Part shown: in pieces, positions 60,201-64,000 of the stretch
Layout: each line of letters opens with the position of its first letter
Numbering within the stretch: the stretch's first letter is position 1
Assembly (NCBI RefSeq): GCF_001854245.1
Contig: NZ_CP015381.1
Coordinates: forward strand, 398,001 to 462,000
Direction of reading: 5' to 3'
From: Desulfococcus multivorans
GTDB lineage: Bacteria > Desulfobacterota > Desulfobacteria > Desulfobacterales > Desulfococcaceae
DNA length: 64,000 nucleotides
Notes under the pieces: model-generated
What the model was told of the DNA's origin: nothing
The model's input: only the letters and a program-made list of their open reading frames with translations
Database searches by the model: none
Position numbers and translations under genes: made by a program

Positions 60201-63177
60201 CCGAACTCCGGCGTAGAGCCGGATCTCGATCCCGACCGCACCGATCTCCGATGCCGAAAGGCGTTGAGCACGTGGAACCGCTGATTTCATCATGCCCGAA
60301 CTCGTCCGCACCGATCTCCGATGCCGAAAGGCGTTGAGCACGGGACCTAACCAAGCCGCGCCGAGAATCATGAAGTCCGCACCGATCTCCGATGCCGAAA
60401 GGCGTTGAGCACTATGGATTTTTGCCCAGGGCGCTTAGCACGCCTTATCCGCACCGATCTCCGATGCCGAAAGGCGTTGAGCACATCCAAAGGGCAACCA
60501 GGATTTGTAAGGCGGCGACCGCACCGATCTCCGATGCCGAAAGGCGTTGAGCACCCGAAATAGATCGTGTTGATATTGGCGTAGATGATCCGCACCGATC
60601 TCCGATGCCGAAAGGCGTTGAGCACTCCCATCGTGCAGTTCTTTCTGATATTGGCTCGACCGCACCGATCTCCGATGCCGAAAGGCGTTGAGCACAAGAA
60701 TTGAAAGCGGCATTTGAAAAGTCGCTTCGGCCGCCGCACCGATCTCCGATGCCGAAAGGCGTTGAGCACAGCATTAGACTGAACAGTCGTGAATTTGACA
60801 GGGACCGCACCGATCTCCGATGCCGAAAGGCGTTGAGCACGTTGGCAGGCCATTGAATATCGGCACAAGCTCGGCCCGCACCGATCTCCGATGCCGAAAG
60901 GCGTTGAGCACGTTGGCAGGCCATTGAATATCGGCACAAGCTCGGCCCGCACCGATCTCCGATGCCGAAAGGCGTTGAGCACTCAGTGTAAACAGTGGAA
61001 TCGTAACCGCGCCGGTCCGCACCGATCTCCGATGCCGAAAGGCGTTGAGCACATTAATGAATTGCGAATGTCGATCCATGAGGTGAAAGCCGCACCGATC
61101 TCCGATGCCGAAAGGCGTTGAGCACATTTCAAATCCCTTCAAAGCAAGACCTACCCGAACCGCACCGATCTCCGATGCCGAAAGGCGTTGAGCACTGGTA
61201 GGTCGGTCAAGTCCTCGGTCAAGTCCTCGGTCCGCACCGATCTCCGATGCCGAAAGGCGTTGAGCACCCGGCATTCAAGCCTGAGGATATCGTCCATCTC
61301 AACCGCACCGATCTCCGATGCCGAAAGGCGTTGAGCACCTGGATAAGCAGATCAATATGCTGATGGAAATGGACCGCACCGATCTCCGATGCCGAAAGGC
61401 GTTGAGCACTGATCCCCACCGTAGGCTTGCCATAGGCGCTCTGCCGCACCGATCTCCGATGCCGAAAGGCGTTGAGCACCTGAAGCGAGTGATCATGCCT
61501 GTTTACAACAAGGGCCGCACCGATCTCCGATGCCGAAAGGCGTTGAGCACATGGGGGACAAGAGCGATAATATCCCCGGCGCAGCCGCACCGATCTCCGA
61601 TGCCGAAAGGCGTTGAGCACAAGCCTTATGACAAGATGGCCAAGGGTAAAAAGGTCCGCACCGATCTCCGATGCCGAAAGGCGTTGAGCACTACAAGCCG
61701 AAAAAGATTTATCGAAGGAATGGGACCGCACCGATCTCCGATGCCGAAAGGCGTTGAGCACATCGAGCAGGATCACATCGCATTTCTGAGCCTTCCGCCG
61801 CACCGATCTCCGATGCCGAAAGGCGTTGAGCACAAGTTGGGGGCCAGAGCGGCGCTGTGCTTGGCAGCCGCACCGATCTCCGATGCCGAAAGGTGTTGAG
61901 CACCCCATGAGGGGAATGTAATCGAATTGAAGCGGACCCGCACCGATCTCCGATGCCGAAAGGCGTTGAGCACCGTTGTCGTTGAAGCTTGATGATCAGC
62001 TCCAGGCGGCCGCACCGATCTCCGATGCCGAAAGGCGTTGAGCACGCCTGAAATAGTTTCTCCTGTTCCGCCGTCTTGACCGCACCGATCTCCGATGCCG
62101 AAAGGCGTTGAGCACTTGTAGACCGTTACAGGAGCCATCAACAGCACAGGCCGCACCGATCTCCGATGCCGAAAGGCGTTGAGCACCGGAGCAAAACGTT
62201 GTTGCGCTTCAGCGGATCCTCCGCACCGATCTCCGATGCCGAAAGGCGTTGAGCACAGGTCGAAGACCGGGCAAAGAAGATTGTTTCGGAGCCCGCACCG
62301 ATCTCCGATGCCGAAAGGCGTTGAGCACTTTTGATCAGACAGATGAAGCAGTATGGCAACGACCGCACCGATCTCCGATGCCGAAAGGCGTTGAGCACTG
62401 TGACACTACCAGGATCAACAACTGTCATTGTTGTCCGCACCGATCTCCGATGCCGAAAGGCGTTGAGCACACGGAGCCCCTCGACTACACCCGGGTGGAT
62501 CCCGTCCGCACCGATCTCCGATGCCGAAAGGCGTTGAGCACTGCTAACCCGCCGGCAATGTGAACGGGACCCGAACCGCACCGATCTCCGATGCCGAAAG
62601 GCGTTGAGCACGGACGTTGCACGATATTTTCCAGGGCGGTGAGATTCCGCACCGATCTCCGATGCCGAAAGGCGTTGAGCACTTGCACTTCTTTTCCGAA
62701 GGCCCAGCAGCCTTCGCCCGCACCGATCTCCGATGCCGAAAGGCGTTGAGCACTTGTGTGGTCGACGGATCGGCTCGGGTGCCGGCGACCGCACCGATCT
62801 CCGATGCCGAAAGGCGTTGAGCACGGGCTTTGATAGCCACAGCGCAAACGCTCCGAGCTCCGCACCGATCTCCGATGCCGAAAGGCGTTGAGCACGGGCT
62901 TTGATAGCCACAGCGCAAACGCTCCGAGCTCCGCACCGATCTCCGATGCCGAAAGGCGTTGAGCACAGATGTCCAAAAGGAGGGCCGTCATTCAGCAACT
63001 CCCGCACCGATCTCCGATGCCGAAAGGCGTTGAGCACTCGTCGGAATACTCCAAGCCGAACAGATCCACCACCGCACCGATCTCCGATGCCGAAAGGCGT
63101 TGAGCACAGTTGTTCGATCTCCCCCTCGAACGCCCGCTTAACCGCACCGATCTCCGATGCCGAAAGGCGTTGAGCAC
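57243..63177 (+). CRISPR. CRISPR array, 84 repeats and 83 spacers
   Basis: By hand count the repeat of 36 bases (starts CCGCACCGATCTCC, ends AAAGGCGTTGAGCAC) occurs 84 times, with 83 spacers of 34-39 bases (mean about 35). Repeats are identical except one at 61868-61903, which has AGGTGTTG in place of AGGCGTTG. The plus strand is taken as crRNA sense since the cas operon and AT-rich leader lie at the low-coordinate side. Spacers at 58346 and 58416 share one end but differ in length by 2; those at 57562 and 57846 differ by one base and length by one; those at 60841/60912 and 62825/62896 are exact copies. Short frames in the array are artefacts. Confidence 0.97.
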
Positions 63178-63600
63178 TCTTCATATTGAGCGAGGGTGAT
63201 CAATATGCTGCGCACGGTTCCGCGAGGCCGTGACATCCTGATTGGAAACGAAGGCTGCGGTTGATCGCGGGCTTATCCCGCTGCCGGGCGCTCGTGTCGC
63301 CGCGACGGCAAAGGGCTCGATCGCTTTCGCCTCTTTAGTTCGGAACCATTTGCGGGCCGTCGTCGCTCCCGCATGGGATCCCGGGAGAAAGCTCTGTCCC
63401 AGTCGCCGCGTGTCAGCGGCGTTCTTAAACTGCACCAACCCCGTCGGGCTGAAAATGCGTGATCGATCTTCTTCCTTTCTTTTCCTCTCCCATCATCTTC
63501 TTCCCAAAACATCGACTTTTTCCGTACCATCACATGAGGCGGTACATTGCCGATAGCGCGAAACCGGAAAAAGAAATGTCGTCATTGCGGTACGGAATCA
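63178..63600. other. Non-coding stretch after the array
   Basis: No credible gene is seen. A minus-strand frame at 63181-63438 has no ribosome site and no recognisable domain. No degenerate repeat extends the array. Confidence 0.5.
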
Positions 63601-63987
63601 GGGCGGACACACAGGTCCGCCCCTACGGTGACCGTGATGTCATATGATCTGGCCGTCGTGGCAGGGGGTTGTCGCAACAGGGCCGTATTTGGCGGGGTAT
63701 GGAACATCGTTAGGTGGGGTGCGGGATGAGGGCGGACACGCAGGTCCGCCCCTACGGTGACCGTGATGGCATATGATCTGGCCGTCGTGGCAGGGGGTTG
63801 CCGCAACAGGGCCGTATTTGGCGGGGTATGGAACATCGGTTGGTGGGGTGCGGGATGAGGGCGGACACGCAGGTCCGCCCCTACATTGACCGTGATGTCA
63901 TATCATCCGGGCATCGGGGTTTGGGTTTGGCGCAACGGGGCCGTATATCGCGGTTGGTTCCCGGGTTCCCCCGGATTTCCGATCATC
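63601..63987. repeat. 129-bp tandem repeat with GGGCGGAC hairpins
   Basis: Units start at 63601, 63730 and 63859, that is a period of 129. Units 1 and 2 are nearly identical; unit 3 diverges after about 40 bases but keeps GGCGCAACGGGGCCGTAT-type text. Each unit opens with GGGCGGAC, a 6-base loop and GTCCGCCC followed by CTAC, a stable hairpin. Confidence 0.75.
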
Positions 63988-64000
63988 GTGCCGAACCCGT

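Noticed and set aside
57230-63184. Many open frames of 60-350 codons on both strands with the repeated text CSTPFGIGDRCG or HRSPMPKGVEH
   Set aside because: They are translations of the CRISPR repeat and spacers; the array has no stop in some frames because repeat and spacer lengths preserve them. They are not genes.
63181-63438. An 85-codon minus-strand frame after the array
   Set aside because: No ribosome site, no domain, and composition like the surrounding non-coding DNA. It might be a mis-called conserved repeat, but I cannot support a gene.
1-64000. tRNA and rRNA genes
   Set aside because: No cloverleaf with T-loop GTTCRA and CCA-ready acceptor stem and no rRNA signature was seen on either strand. 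A tRNAscan run would settle this.

Overview
The window looks like a chromosomal segment of a high-GC anaerobic bacterium of the Desulfobacterota (sulfate-reducer-like). The inference rests on a periplasmic CbiK-type chelatase, a NikKLMQO-type nickel transporter, FmdE, a sigma-54-controlled acyl-CoA oxidation operon, a biotin-dependent decarboxylase module and a Dev/MYXAN-type CRISPR system. Nothing in the sequence names a species.

Layout. (1) 1-3.7 kb: the end of an OadG-like gene and a biotin carrier protein, then a PAS/AAA+/Fis sigma-54 activator. (2) 3.7-5.7 kb: an IS110/IS1111-type insertion sequence with 13-bp subterminal inverted repeats, lying between the two arms of a REP-like palindrome. 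(3) 5.9-11.7 kb: a -24/-12 promoter and a beta-oxidation operon (3-hydroxyacyl-CoA dehydrogenase, acyl-CoA dehydrogenase, thiolase, acyl-CoA synthetase). (4) 11.7-45.3 kb: a metal and cofactor block. It holds a nickel ECF-like transporter with a fused double ATPase, a TonB-dependent receptor, FmdE with a FecCD-type ABC importer, periplasmic CbiK, a porin, a DtxR-family regulator beside a decayed feo locus, a six-gene TonB energising operon, modABC with an XRE/periplasmic-binding-protein regulator, btuFCD and btuB, and thiC. Two cobalamin riboswitches and one TPP riboswitch sit in front of cbiK, btuB and thiC. (5) 45.3-48.5 kb: a lower-GC AAA ATPase/DUF4276 pair that may be a defence module, and an ADP-ribosylglycohydrolase. 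(6) 48.6-63.2 kb: cas6-cas3-cas8-cas7-cas5-cas4/cas1-cas2 and an array of 84 repeats and 83 spacers. (7) 63.2-64 kb: non-coding sequence with a 129-bp tandem repeat.

How the parts fit. The metal block can be read as one supply chain: outer-membrane receptors powered by the ExbB/ExbD/TonB operon, periplasmic binding proteins and ABC or ECF importers for Ni, Mo/W and B12-like substrates, and cobalt insertion by CbiK. The most striking unexplained signal is a hairpin with consensus arms AGCCacGAAGGC and GCCTTCgtGGCT followed by a U-run. It lies, in the sense orientation, upstream of five transcription units of this block and nowhere else that I saw. Two of the five lie in a divergent intergenic region where neither can be the terminator of an upstream gene, so a shared attenuator or cis-regulatory RNA is a serious possibility.

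Other points of note are the REP-like hairpin family, the decayed feoA/feoB/feoC remnants, and CRISPR spacer pairs that share one end but differ in length or by one base, which suggests repeated acquisition from the same protospacer.
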